DNA from: Flammeovirgaceae bacterium | GTDB taxonomy: Bacteria; Bacteroidota; Bacteroidia; Cytophagales; Cyclobacteriaceae | Length of the DNA: 64,000 bases | Direction of reading: 5' to 3' | NCBI GenBank assembly: GCA_016709845.1 | Contig: JADJMA010000006.1 | Coordinates: 124,001 to 188,000, forward strand | In this document: positions 1-10,358 of the stretch, in pieces | How the letters are laid out: each line of letters opens with the position of its first letter | Position numbering within the stretch: the first letter of the stretch is position 1 | Notes under the pieces: model-generated | The model's database searches: none | Told to the model about the DNA's origin: nothing | What the model saw: the letters and a program-made list of their open reading frames with translations, nothing else | Position numbers and translations under genes: made by a program

Positions 1-440
1 TGTTACGTAATACAATTCCCAGTCGTATTCGAATCATCGTTCAATTAGCGATTGTGTCGTTGTGGGTAATCCTGGTTGATCAGGTATTGAAAGCGTATTC
101 ATACGAATTGTGGAAACAGCTTTCTGTTTATGTGGGCCTTATAATTACAAACTGTATTGTTATGGGTCGCCTGGAGGCGTTTGCCATGGGTAACAAGCCT
201 GGCCCTTCCTTATTAGATGGATTAGGTAATGGTTTGGGGTACGGTTTGATCTTATTGATTGTTGGTTTCTTCCGCGAATTATTAGGGGGTGGTTCCCTCT
301 TTGGTTTTAAAGTATTTGAATCCCTGGGTATTCATTATACCGGCAATGGAATTTTGTTGCTACCCGCAGGGGCCTGCTTTGTTATAGGTATCGTTATCTG
401 GGTACAGAGAAGTTTAAATGGACATAGAGAGACTCATTAA
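1..440 (+). CDS. nqrD: Na+-translocating NADH-quinone reductase subunit D (5' end outside window)
   Basis: NqrD is one of the integral membrane subunits of the sodium-pumping NADH:quinone oxidoreductase. The reading frame is open from base 3, so the start lies upstream of the window; about 145 C-terminal residues are present. Visible family features are the hydrophobic segments VGLIITNCIVMGRLEAFAM and the glycine-rich GNGLGYGLILLIVGFFRE, typical of the NqrD/NqrE/RnfA/RnfE fold. It ends 10 bp before nqrE, the normal nqr gene order, so the two are co-transcribed. RnfE is the closest alternative family, but the neighbouring NqrE and phylum favour NqrD. Confidence 0.93.
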   Translation, partial: LRNTIPSRIRIIVQLAIVSLWVILVDQVLKAYSYELWKQLSVYVGLIITNCIVMGRLEAFAMGNKPGPSLLDGLGNGLGYGLILLIVGFFRELLGGGSLFGFKVFESLGIHYTGNGILLLPAGACFVIGIVIWVQRSLNGHRETH

Positions 441-450
441 TATATAGAGT

Positions 451-1061
451 ATGGAAAATCTTGTTAGTATAGGCATTCGCTCCATTTTCGTAGACAACAT
501 GATCTTTGCCTACTTTTTGGGCATGTGTTCATATCTAGCGGTATCTAAAAAAGTATCTACCGCTTTTGGTTTGGGGATAGCCGTTGTATTTGTGTTGGGC
601 GTAACAATTCCCATCAACTGGTTGATACAAAATTATATTCTTACACAAGGTGCATTAGCCTGGGTAAGTCCTGAGTTGGCCACGGTTGATCTTTCTTTTT
701 TACAGTTTATAGTTTTTATCTCGGTGATTGCTGCTATGGTTCAATTGACTGAAATGGCCGTTGAGAAATTTTCACCAGCCTCTATGGTTCACTCGGTATT
801 TTTCCTGCCGTTGATCGCAGTAAACTGCGCCATTTTAGGGGGCTCTATTTATGGTGGGTCGACCATATAATTTGATGGAGGCTACTGTGTATGGATTTGG
901 CTCTGGCATTGGATGGCTGCTGGCCATTGTGGCTTTGGCCGGTGTACGCGAAAAATGAAATACTCAATGTACCCGGTCCCTTACGGGGATTGGGAATTAC
1001 ATTTATCCTGGTGGGATTAATGTCGTTAGGTTTCCTGAGTTTCCTTGGATTCTCGATATAG
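451..1061 (+). CDS. nqrE: Na+-translocating NADH-quinone reductase subunit E, frameshifted
   Basis: NqrE is a six-helix membrane subunit of Na+-NQR that, with NqrD, coordinates an intramembrane Fe-S centre. The first 139 residues read without interruption (MENLVSIGIRSIFVDNMIFA at the start, then NLVSI-type helices and the LPLIAVNCAILGGS motif). The frame breaks near base 850, then continues in another frame with MEATVYGFGSGIGWLLA and breaks again near 955, resuming with PGPLRGLGITFILVGLMSLG up to the TAG at 1059-1061. The repaired length, about 203 residues, is normal for the family. A terminator follows directly, so no nqrF follows here. Confidence 0.9.
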
Positions 1062-1081
1062 ATTTTATTAAATGATAACGT

Positions 1082-1118
1082 AAAGGCTTCCTAACGCAAC
1101 GGAAGCCTTTTTATTTTT
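1082..1118 (+). terminator. Rho-independent terminator of the nqr operon
   Basis: A perfect 10-bp stem (AAAGGCTTCC at 1082-1091, GGAAGCCTTT at 1101-1110) with a 9-nt loop is followed by a T-rich tract. It lies 20 bp after the nqrE stop and just before the next gene. Confidence 0.85.
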
Positions 1119-1124
1119 ACCACG

Positions 1125-1688
1125 ATGAAGAACACATTCAGAACCTTGGCCCGTTATTTTTTTAGCGGAATGTTATTTATTGTTCCGTTGGTAGCAACCA
1201 GCTATTTTATTTTTTGGGCTTTTGCTCAGTTAGATGGATTGCTTAATCTCCCTTATCCGGGTTTAGGGTTTGCAATTATTTTAGGAGTGATTACCCTCTT
1301 CGGTTATCTGACAAGCAACTTTGCATTGCGCACGGTTACGGATTGGTTCGATCAATTGATGAACAAAATCCCGTTCGTTAAATTAATTTATTCATCTCTT
1401 AAAGATTTGATTGGCGCCTTTGTGGGCGATAAAAGGAAATTCAATAAGCCCGTACTCGTTTCAATCAATAAAGAAAACAACCTTAATCAAATTGGTTTTG
1501 TTACCCAAGAGGACTTATCCAGCTTGGGATTAGCCGATATGGTGGCGGTTTACTTTCCGCATTCGTATGCCTTTTCGGGAAATCATTTTCTGGTTCCGAA
1601 GGAAAGTGTAAAACCACTTAACATATCCGGCCCTACGGCCATGAAGTTTATTGTCTCTGGTGGGATTTCCGGATTTAAAGATCAGTGA
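1125..1688 (+). CDS. DUF502 family membrane protein
   Basis: A 187-residue protein with two predicted transmembrane helices near the N-terminus (about residues 10-32 and 45-68) followed by a soluble domain. The order of features, an N-terminal membrane anchor, a DQLMNKIPFVKLIYSSLKD segment, and a C-terminal region with GFVTQEDL and HSYAFSGNHFLVP, matches the DUF502 family, whose function is unknown. The ATG at 1125 directly follows the nqr terminator. It is intact and convergent with mnmA, the two stop codons being adjacent inside a palindrome. Confidence 0.85.
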   Translation: MKNTFRTLARYFFSGMLFIVPLVATSYFIFWAFAQLDGLLNLPYPGLGFAIILGVITLFGYLTSNFALRTVTDWFDQLMNKIPFVKLIYSSLKDLIGAFVGDKRKFNKPVLVSINKENNLNQIGFVTQEDLSSLGLADMVAVYFPHSYAFSGNHFLVPKESVKPLNISGPTAMKFIVSGGISGFKDQ

Positions 1689-1708
1689 TTAATTAATCAC
1701 TCCTGATC
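1680..1708. other. Palindrome spanning two convergent stop codons
   Basis: The sequence GATCAG-TGATTAATTAATCA-CTC-CTGATC is nearly perfectly self-complementary and includes the TGA of the DUF502 gene (1686-1688) and the TAA of mnmA (1689-1691 on the minus strand). It lacks a T-tract on either side, so it may act as a bidirectional 3'-end hairpin rather than a classical terminator. Confidence 0.5.
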
Positions 1709-2861
1709 CAATCAACTCATCCTCCTGGTACCAGGCGGTAAACTGACCCGGAGTAACTCCGCGTTGCGGCCGATCGAAGATCACATACAGTCCTGTCTCT
1801 TTTTTGTGAAGCGTACAAGGTTCTAACGGTTGGCGATAGCGGATTCGTGCTTGATAGTTTCTTGACTCACCCACAGTCATTTTTAAATCTTCACGAATCC
1901 AATGTTCATCTTCATTCGGAATAAATAATCCTCTTCTATAAAGACCGGGGTGATCATCGCCACTTCCCGTATAGATAACATTGAGATTGGTATCCGTGCC
2001 AATCACGAAAAGTGGTTTTTCGTAGCCGCCAATATTTAATCCTCTGCGCTGACCAATGGTATAGTAGTGCGCACCATTGTGCTCGCCCACTTCTTTGCCC
2101 AAGGCAGGATGTAGTGTATACGCATTGGTAAGCCCGATTAAATCATCGGCTGCATATCCATTGGCAAAAGCGCTTGAGTCAAACGGCACTTCAATTACTT
2201 TTCCTTTTTTTGGTTCCAGCTTTTGTTGCAAAAAATCGGGTAGGTGAACTTTGCCCACAAAGCATAAACCTTGCGAATCTTTTTATCGGCTGTAGCCAGG
2301 CCGGCTTGTTTTGCGATCGCACGAACTTCAGGCTTTAGCAACTCACCAATAGGAAACAGCGCTTTCGATAATTGTTTCTGCGTAAGCTGACAAAGAAAAT
2401 AGCTTTGATCTTTGTTCGGATCTTTGCCGGCCAGCAGTTGATAAATGGGTTCACCATTTTTTTGATTTCGCCTTTGCGACAATAATGACCGGTGGTACGT
2501 AATCAGCGCCAAGTTTCAGTGCAGCATCTAAGAAAACATCAAATTTTATTTCACGATTACATAAAATATCAGGATTGGGTGTTCTCCCGTTTTGGTATTC
2601 GGTAAACATGTAATCGACAATGCGTGCTTTATATTCTTTACTTAAATCAATGGTTTGAAATGGAATATCCAAATGCTGCGCTACAATCATCGCATCATTG
2701 CTGTCATCAATCCAGGGGCATTCGTTACTGATGGTTACAGAGTCGTCATGCCAGTTTTTCATAAACATACCAATGACCTCATAGCCTTGCTCTTTAAGCA
2801 GGTATGCGGTAACACTGGAGTCTACGCCTCCGGAAAGACCAACAACAACTCTTTTTTTCAT
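1689..2861 (-). CDS. mnmA: tRNA-specific 2-thiouridylase MnmA, frameshifted
   Basis: MnmA inserts sulfur at C2 of the wobble uridine of Lys, Glu and Gln tRNAs, using ATP. The N-terminus carries the PP-loop SGGVDSSV and the catalytic Cys in NPDILCNREIKF. The middle part contains DPNKDQSYFLCQL, the second conserved Cys being in SYFLC. The C-terminus has the GQRRGLNIGG and PLEPC segments of the family. The frame breaks near 2490 (after KLGADYV) and near 2260-2280 (around the expected DSQGLCFVG motif). Repaired length is about 390 residues, normal for MnmA. ATG at 2859-2861 starts directly with MKKRVVVGLSGG. It is a stand-alone gene convergent with DUF502. Confidence 0.93.
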
Positions 2862-2915
2862 GCTTTTATCTAACTATCAAGATAAAGGTAAATTTTCGAC
2901 TAAAAGTTCCGGCCT

Positions 2916-4128
2916 TCACTGCGCTTCGGACAGGCACTCATTTACCATCTGGTTAAATCGTTCTTTAAATTGTTCGTAATATATTCCGGTACCCGGCCCG
3001 CTAAAGCCGGTATGGATGCGTTTCACTTTTCCATCTTTGCCAATAAAAATGGTAGTAGGAAAAGCCAATACACGATTCAACGCGGGTAACGTTTCGGAGG
3101 CTTGCGCTTTATCGTAGGTACCTGCGATAACAAAATCGTAGCTCACTTTTAATTTGTCTTTCATTTTTTACACGGCCACTCGCGTATTCAAAATCATCTT
3201 TTCGTTCGTAAGCCAATCCAAGAATTTCAACGCCCCGATCTTTATTTTGATCGTACCAATCTTTTAAGAATTTAGTTTCGTCCATGCAGTTGGGGCACCA
3301 CGTACCAAAGATTTGCAGGATAAGTACTTTGTTTTTAAATCGTTCATCTTTAGTCGAGATCAAATTTTTATTGAGATCCGGAAAACTAAAGTCCAGGGTT
3401 TCGTATCCAGGTTTTAGATAGGTTAAGGATTCCGCGTCAGGGAGTTTAGCGTTTTCATTTTTAATTCCTTTAAATGATTCCAGACTTGCATTTCCAGAAT
3501 AGAAATTACCTTTAAGCGAATCGCCTTCCATGTGGGCACGAAATACAAAGGCATGGTTGCCATCAAACGTACTTAATAGTATTTCATTGTCTATAATATT
3601 TCCTTGCAAGTAGCGATAGTCACCCGTTGGGGTAAGAAATGTGCCCGTAACATGATTACCCTCTTGGTTAAAAATACCAACGGAGGGATATAGCTCAATC
3701 GGTGATTGAAATTCCAAGGCGTAGGTGCCTGAGAAATTTTGGGAAGTCTGTGCACTTGGTTCTACATACCGGTGCGTATCGCCCGCAGTGGCGGTAAAAG
3801 GTAGCCGATAAGAACGATCGAAGTTTTTAATGAAATAGCCCGTTAGTTTTTCCGCACTGATTTTTGCATGGAGTTCCGAATCGAAAATATGCATGACGAT
3901 GCGGATAGAATCTCCTTCCATATAAACTTCATCTAATGTTATTTTCTCACCCGCATTAACTACTGCTGCTTGCCACTGGTTATTGGTCTGCTGTATTTCC
4001 AAACCAAAGGGAAGTTGTTGCCCCTGCAATTCTAAAACTCCACGCCAAACCCCTTGTTTTAATTCAACCCGTTTGGAAGAGCAGGCGGTAATTATTGTTA
4101 GCAGAAGACTAAAAGCCAATAATCTCAT
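2916..4128 (-). CDS. TlpA-like thioredoxin-fold lipoprotein, frameshifted
   Basis: A secreted lipoprotein of about 400 residues once repaired. The N-terminus MRLLAFSLLLTIITACSS has a lipobox with Cys 16. The first two thirds form a beta-rich domain of unknown role (RGVLELQGQQLPFGLEIQQ and following), and the last third is a thioredoxin/AhpC-TSA domain with the redox motif WCPNC and the cis-Pro motif FPTTIFIGKDG. Such proteins reduce disulfides or deliver reducing equivalents in the periplasm. The frame breaks near 3160, between RVK and the continuing KDKLKVSYDFVIAG. It is divergently transcribed from the CoA-transferase gene. Confidence 0.82.
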
Positions 4129-4146
4129 TTTATAATTAGTTACAGA

Positions 4147-4178
4147 TTGTAAAAATGCATCAAATGATTCTATTTTCG
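4147..4178 (+). promoter_or_regulatory. Possible Bacteroidota promoter of the CoA-transferase gene
   Basis: TTG at 4147-4149, a 21-nt spacer, then TATTTTCG at 4171-4178, one mismatch from the Bacteroidota -7 consensus TAnnTTTG. It lies 39 bp before the ATG at 4217. Confidence 0.4.
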
Positions 4179-4216
4179 CTACGGGTTGGTTGACTTATTA
4201 CCATTTAATTAGCACT

Positions 4217-5328
4217 ATGTTTCATAATCTAAAAGTTCTTGAATTAGCCTCTGTGCTGGCGGGCCCCAGCGTAGGACAGTTTTTTGCCGAATTAGGCGCT
4301 GCAGTAATTAAAGTGGAAAACCTGACGGCCGGTGGTGATGTTACCCGCACCTGGAAAAGTAAAGGGGAACAAACCGATGATCGATCGGCTTATTTTTGTT
4401 CGGTTAATTGGGGAAGAAATCTATTGCATTGGATCTCAATACCAGTGAAGGAAAAATTACTATTCAAAAACTGGCAGCCACCAGTGACCTTATCATTGCC
4501 AGTTATAAACCCGGTGATGCTGAAAAGTTAGGTGTGAGTTATCAGCAATTGAAGTCGATTAATGAAAAAGTTATCTACGGACAAATTACTGGCTATGGAT
4601 CGGATTCGGAGCGGGTAGGGTATGATGCCGTGATTCAAGCGGAGAGTGGGTTCATGGATTTGAATGGCGAAGCCGATGGGAATCCAACCAAAATGCCCGT
4701 GGCGTTAATCGATGTCTTGGCTGGTCATCAACTGAAAGAAGGATTGTTGCTTGCGTTGCTGAAAAAGAACGGACAGGGAAGGAGTTTTAGTCGAAGTTCT
4801 TTGATTCAAACGGCTATTGCATCGCTCGCCAATCAAGCTACTAATTGGTTAGTAGCTAAACAACTTCCCGCAAGGCAGGGATCATCCCATCCAAACATTG
4901 CACCGTATGGCGATTCGTTTGTAACGAAAGATGGCAAGAATGTGTTGCTGGCGGTAGGTAACGATAAACAATTCAATAAGCTAATCGGCATTCTTCCCGA
5001 GCATGCTATTGACATTAAAAAATTTTCGACAAATAGAATGCGTGTTTCAGGTAGAACGGAGTTGAATATTCTTTTGTCAGCCGCGATACTTAAAATGGAT
5101 TCATCAGAATTGTTACAGCAAATTCATCACCTTAAAATTCCGGCTGGAATTATTCAGAATATAAAAGAAGTATTTGAGATGCGTGCGGCCGATGATCTCC
5201 TTATAAAAGCCGACTCGCTTACAGGCGTGCGTAGCTATGTAGCGCAGGGTATAGACACCGCCCCATCCCTTTTACCTCCTCCACATTTTGGTGAACACAC
5301 AGCTGAAATACTGGCAGCACTAAAGTAG
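4217..5328 (+). CDS. CaiB/BaiF family CoA-transferase, frameshifted
   Basis: A family III CoA-transferase, moving CoA between carboxylic acids. The start at 4217 gives MFHNLKVLELASVLAGP, the canonical N-terminus of the family, followed by FFAELGAAVIKVE. The frame breaks near 4413 at VNWGKKS and resumes with KSIALDLNTSEGK. The conserved catalytic Asp is in MPVALIDVLAGHQLKEGLL. Repaired length is about 370 residues, slightly shorter than typical 400-residue members. The acyl substrate cannot be read from sequence. An in-frame TTG at 4190 is an unlikely start because the family N-terminus begins at the ATG. Confidence 0.88.
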
Positions 5329-5429
5329 GCATAAGCCGCAGGCAAGGTAATATTACCTGAACTGGAAAAGACCTATAAATTGGTTGATCTTATCGTACTT
5401 TAGATCTGATAAAATTTTAATCCATTGAT

Positions 5430-6989
5430 ATGAAAAGAATTTTTACCTGCTGCTTCTGCTGTTGTTTTTGGTTGGAACATCCGCATATACGCAAACGAAG
5501 GATCCCGTTGTGGAAAGTATTGTGAAAGAAGCAACCGAAAACTCGCAACTTGAAAAGTTAGCGCATGAGTTATTGGATGAAATTGGTCCACGGTTGGTGG
5601 GCTCTCCCAAAATGCAACGAGCCAACGATTGGGCGGTTGCCAAGTACACAGGCTGGGGCATACCTGCTCGTAACGAAAAGTGGGGTGAGTGGCGTGGTTG
5701 GGAGCGAGGCATCTCGCATATTGATATGGTTGCGCCATGGGTAAAATCATTGGAAGGAACTCAGTTGGCTTGGAGCCCGAGCACCGGTGGTAAAACCGTA
5801 ACAGGCGATGTAATTATTGTACCCGATGTAGCCGACTCGGTTGCCTTCGCAGCCTGGTTGCCGAATGCGAAAGGAAAATTTGTTTTGATTTCAATGAACC
5901 AACCCACTGGCCGCCCCGATTATAATTGGGAAGAGTTTGGTACGAAGGAATCATTCGAGAAAATGAAAGATGCACGTACCGTACAAACTGACGCGTGGAA
6001 TGATCGAATAAAAAACAGGGTATACAACCCGCACCTTACCGGTTGCCTTGGAAAAAGCCGGGGCGGTGGGTATCGTTGCCTCGTATTGGTCGCGGGGGTT
6101 TGGTGCGAATAAAATCTTTAGTGCGTCTACAAAAAAGATTCCAACGGTTGATATAGCCTTAGAAGATTACGGATTGCTTTATCGCCTTACCGAATCGGGG
6201 AGCAGTACAAAAATAAGTGTGCGAGCCGACTCGAAAGAGAAAGGCGTTGTACCTACCTATAATACCGTTGCTGAAATCAAGGGCACTAACCCGAATGAAT
6301 ATGTGATGCTATCGGCTCATTTCGATTAGTGGGATGGTGGCACCGGAGCTACGGATAATGGAACGGGTACGTTGGTGATGATGGAAGCCATGCGCATTCT
6401 TAAAAAAGTTTATCCAAACCCGAAGCGTACTATTTTAGTGGGCCATTGGGGCAGTGAGGAACAAGGACTGAATGGATCGAGGGCGTTTGTTGAAGACCAT
6501 CCGGAGATTGTAGCAAACCTGCAAGCCTTGTTTAATCAGGACAATGGTACGGGTAGGGTAACAAACATTAGCGGACAAGGTTATTTGCATGCGTACGATT
6601 TTATTACGCGTTGGTTGGCTGCTGTACCCGATGACATTAAGAAGGGAATTGAAACTAAATTTCCGGGTACACCCGGTGGCGGGGGTTCGGACTTTGCTTC
6701 GTTTGTGGCCGTAGGCGCTCCTGGGTTTTCACTGAGTTCGCTCAGTTGGAGTTATGGAAATTATACCTGGCACACCAACCGCGATACGTACGATAAAATT
6801 GTATTTGATGATGTACGCAACAACGCCATGCTGGCGGCTATAATGGTTTACATGGCTTGTGAAGATCCACAGAAAACCTCGCGTGAAAAAAGTGTGTTAC
6901 CTGTAAACTCACGCACCGGTGAGCCGGGTAAAATGGCCCGAGCAACGAAAGGCTACCCGCAAAGGTGGGATGGATTGACAAAGATTTAA
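5430..6989 (+). CDS. M28 family zinc peptidase, secreted; frameshifts and an in-frame TAG
   Basis: A secreted metallopeptidase of the M28 type resembling carboxypeptidase Q (PGCP). The ATG at 5430 gives MKRIFT, then a frameshift near 5446 restores the signal peptide ending in SAYTQ. A PA-like insert region follows (GAVGIVASYW). The zinc ligands are readable: His in SAHFD, Asp in ATDNGTG, Glu-Glu in EEQGLNGS, Asp in FNQDNGTG, His in WHTNRDTYD. A second frameshift sits near 6045. A TAG at 6327-6329 falls where the family has Ser in HFDSWDGG, consistent with one substitution. Repaired length is about 520 residues. A strong terminator follows. Confidence 0.87.
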
Positions 6990-6998
6990 TTGAATTTG

Positions 6999-7030
6999 AA
7001 AGCCATACATGAAGGTGTATGGCTTTTTTT
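6999..7030 (+). terminator. Rho-independent terminator after the M28 peptidase gene
   Basis: Stem AGCCATAC at 7001-7008 pairs with GTATGGCT at 7017-7024, followed by seven T residues. It begins 12 bp after the stop codon. Confidence 0.85.
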
Positions 7031-7051
7031 ATGATTTGGGAATTGAGAGGA

Positions 7052-7080
7052 ATATCAATAATTGCATATATTCGAGTAGC
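7052..7080 (+). repeat. Intergenic repeat, copy 3 of the TATCAACAATTGCATATATTCG family
   Basis: The stretch TATCAATAATTGCATATATTCGA matches the second block of two longer copies at 44721-44813 and 48633-48702. This copy lacks the first block and sits 16 bp before the ATG at 7096. All three copies are in the same orientation and upstream of a gene, so they could carry a promoter or be the scar of an insertion. Confidence 0.5.
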
Positions 7081-7095
7081 GCGTAGTTAATTGAT

Positions 7096-9591
7096 ATGAA
7101 GAATTTGGCAAAGGCTATTTTAATACTAATTCTATCGATTGGTTTAAATCAATCCTACTCTCAGGAATGGAGTTGGGGACTTAAAGCAACGGGAGACAAT
7201 CAGTCAGACTATCGACCTTCATCAGAGATTCATGTAGATTATTATGGAAATGTTGTTATAGCAGGATATTATCAGCAAAACTTTGGTCTTGGATCATTTT
7301 CTTTATTTACTGAAGATAACTATTACTCTGATATTTTTTTAAGCAGAATAAATAAGGATGGAGAGGTTAAGTGGTTAAAGCACATCGAAGCAGGTGAATC
7401 ATATGGTGATGATATTGGAGTTACTGTAGATGACGATTCAAATATCTATTTAACGGGAAGTAAGGAGGGTAGAATTTTGTTACTAAATACGATTCTTTAG
7501 GCACTCTTGTATGGAATCAGGATTTTAATCAAGAGTATTATGGATATGGCCGAGCCATAGGAGTAGACCAATTCGATAATGTTTATGTCGCTGGCGGAAG
7601 AGGATATGACTTTTTTATGGCGAAGTTGGATTACAAAGGCAATACTGTATGGAAGAAAGACATTTGGGTTAATAGCTCAAATGGTTGTAATGTTACGGAC
7701 ATTGCTGTAGATGCCTTTGGCAATATTTATTTCATTGGTGTATTTGGAATTGACACACTCCCATTGGATGATATTGTATTAGAACATGATGGCGGATGGG
7801 GTGATGATACATTTTTTGGAAAAATGGATACCAACGGAAATTTCATTTGGGTAAAATCATCATCAGGAAGGACCAATAGCAATCCACAAATTGCTTTAAC
7901 TTCCGACAATAATTTATTCCTAAGCGGGGCTTTATATACCGGAATTACATTCGATAACATTTCCATTGATGGAATTTGCTGCCAAGAACCCAAACCTTAT
8001 ATAGCTAAGTATACTACAGAGGGAAATGTATTGTGGGCTAAAGCAGGCTTTTCATCATATTCTGAAAAGGGAGTTACACATGATATCAAGGTTGATTATG
8101 ATGGATTCCTATATTTAACAGGAACTTATTTTACCTGTTATGGTACATTCTGCACCGAAAATGATTTTTATCTTGAAAGATATAATAATGCTGGAGAACA
8201 TTTTATGGAGAAAGGAAGTGAAGATGCCTAGTTTTGACTTTTCAAAGGCAATAGATATTGATAACAATGGCTACTTATATAACATAGGTTTTAATAATTC
8301 CGCAACCTTTATAGATGAAAATCAATATAGCAATATCAGAACCATAGGTGTTGGTAAATTGAATACAGGGTCTTCAACTAATAAAAGAACCCCCAGGCCC
8401 TATTCAAAACGATTTGTACAAGTATGTGACAACAATACCATAACTCTTGAAGCAAAAGGGGAAAATATCAAGTGGTATAGTGATCCTCTTAAAAGTAATT
8501 TGATGTGGACAGGAAACCTTTATGCGCCTACCTTAACAAGTACTGATACGCTTTATGTAACGCAGACATTCGATGAAATTGAAAGCTGGCCAAAAGAAAT
8601 AATACTCTACATTTCAGATATTCCTGACGATTTTTTAACATCTCAGAATGATACTATAAAAGCCCCTTATGGCAAAAATTTCAAGTATCAATGGTTGTAT
8701 AATGGTGATACCATAGTTAACTCGACAAGAAACTTTGAACTTTTTGATGCCATACATAATTGTAATCTTTTCAGTGTAATAATTTCAGATTTTAGTTGTA
8801 GTAAAACTTTACATCAAGAAATAACGAGCATAGTGCCAGCCACTCCGGTGGTGAACATTACGCAGCCCATCTGCACTACAGCTACTGGAACAATAATGGT
8901 AACGGTTCAAAATTCTGGAGAGACCTATAGTTTTGATAACGGGGTAACTTAGCAGTTGGACAACAGCAAACAGGGATTGGCAACCGGTGCATATCAGATT
9001 ATTATAAAGAGTAGAGGAAGCTGTAATAATTCGGAGGCAACATCCGCTGTCGTCAATGCTCAGCCAGTAATACCAGCCAAGCCAACAATAGAAGTAAATG
9101 AGAGTAACCCAGATATTCCGGTCCTAACCTCGAGTGCGGCTGATGGCAATCAATGGTACCTCAATGGAATGGTGATAGTGGGGGCCAACGGCCAAACGTA
9201 TACTGTGTTGACTAGTGGAATCTACCAGGTCAGCGCGACCCAAGGCAGTTGTACAAGCGAGCTATCGCTGGCTAAGGTATTTCTTATCACTGGAAATGAG
9301 ATAAAGGTTTCGACAATAAACATAAGAGTGTATCCCAACCCGGTAGAATCCATGCTTACTATCGGTTTGGAAGGCTTTGCACCAGATTATACAGTGAAGA
9401 TAGCTGTAACAGATATGAATGGCCGTGAGATCATGAAGCTGAATAGCATGGGAGAAGAAGAAATTCAAGTAAACGTGTCATATTTTAGTACAGGGCTTTA
9501 CCTCATTTGGATGACGCAGCATGACAAAGTCCGTACCCTACGATTCGTAAAAAATAGAATTCACAAACTCCCACCATGCTGGTTTTCCTAG
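7096..9591 (+). CDS. Secreted beta-propeller protein with T9SS type A sorting domain, frameshifted
   Basis: A large surface or secreted protein of about 830 residues. A signal peptide (MKNLAKAILILILSIGLNQS, ending YSQ) precedes about seven repeats of the SBBP type, recognisable as VDDDSNIYLTG, VDQFDNVYVAG, VDAFGNIYFIG, VDYDGFLYLTG and IDNNGYLYNIG, which suggests a seven-bladed propeller. Ig-like modules follow, then a T9SS sorting module (VYPNPVESMLTI to YLIWMTQHDKVRTLRFVK). Breaks: frameshifts near 7475 and 8228, and a TAG at 8950-8952 where related modules have Trp. One lost A near 9550 would also move the stop to about 9557, ending the protein at the usual FVKK. The ligand is unknown. Confidence 0.75.
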
Positions 9592-9593
9592 CC

Positions 9594-9655
9594 TTTGCTG
9601 GTGTTCTTCACCAGCAAATTTGATAAACTTTTGTTGGAGAGATACTTCACAAATG
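9594..9655 (+). repeat. Hairpin repeat, copy A
   Basis: A perfect inverted repeat, TTTGCTGGTG (9594-9603) and CACCAGCAAA (9609-9618) with a 5-nt loop, is followed by a TTGTTGGAGA segment. The same arrangement occurs at 50947-51010, and its second part at 10221-10310. It could serve as a 3' hairpin of the preceding gene but has a poor T-tract. Confidence 0.65.
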
Positions 9656-9707
9656 GCGAGTAATTTATTTTATAAGATAAAGAGTAGAATTTAAAACAAA
9701 ATCAACT

Positions 9708-10205
9708 ATGACATCCACACCAACCCAAACACCTTTGATTGTGAAATGGCAAAACAACTTCCAGTTGAAAAAATGTTTTTAGCTGCTTTCACTTTAGGAA
9801 TGATTTTGAGAATTCTGCATCTCGTCTCAACCGTTTAAGTGTTTCATTACTTGGACTTGGAGTAACTTACTTTCTGTTTGCTTTAGGCCTATTGACATCC
9901 CCCAACAAGAAAATGAAAAATTTGGATTTGCAGAACTGCTTGGTTTAATGATTGTACCAAAGGTATTATGACTAAGCTCAGCTATTTCTGCGCTTGGAAT
10001 AGCTTTTTACAATTTTGATTTTGGAAATGAGGGATATAAACAAATGCTTTTGATTGGTGAGCTGATCATTGGGATTGGAACATTACTATTAGTTATTTTC
10101 ATGATAAGTGGAGTGAGGCATATAAGGCTAGTGATTCCAATATTATTGCGCGCGGTTCCGTTATGCCTTGTGACCTTCTATATTTTATTTAAGTCGATGG
10201 ACTAA
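9708..10205 (+). pseudogene. Multi-pass membrane protein, heavily disrupted
   Basis: No single frame exceeds about 80 codons, yet the three frames piece together one hydrophobic protein of about 165 residues. Readable segments are VEKMFLAAFTLGMILRI, then SLLGLGVTYFLFALGLLTSP, then GFAELLGLMIVPKVL, a TGA near 9970 where Trp is likely, then ALGIAFYNFDFGNEGYKQM, IGELIIGIGTLLLVIFMISG and LVTFYILFKSMD. Frame changes lie near 9755, 9825 and 9930. About four transmembrane helices are likely. I do not recognise the family. It lies between hairpin repeat copies A and B. Confidence 0.5.
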
Positions 10206-10220
10206 GGCTTAATAACCCCC

Positions 10221-10310
10221 TTGTTATTGTTGGTCGCTGACCAATAATCTTTGATTCTTCACCAGCAAATTGATTAAGTTTTGCTTGTTGCAGAAGATCT
10301 CCAATAATGG
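10221..10310 (+). repeat. Hairpin repeat, copy B
   Basis: This copy has an upstream hairpin ATTGTTGGTC-gct-GACCAATAAT (10226-10248, 9 of 10 pairs), then TTTGATTCTTCACCAGCAAAT, matching the right arm of copy A, then TGTTGCAGAAGATCTCCAATAATGG, matching the third hairpin of copy C. The first part recurs at 11341-11380 on the other side of the EamA gene. Confidence 0.65.
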
Positions 10311-10358
10311 CAGTGGTTTTTCTTTTGAAGAACGGCTGCAACGAGGGCAATTCTTTTT

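Noticed and set aside
6327..8952. Stop-codon recoding (TAG as sense codon)
   Set aside because: TAG is used as a normal terminator in other genes (e.g. nqrE, the ABC exporter), and the three or four internal stops fit the general error rate.
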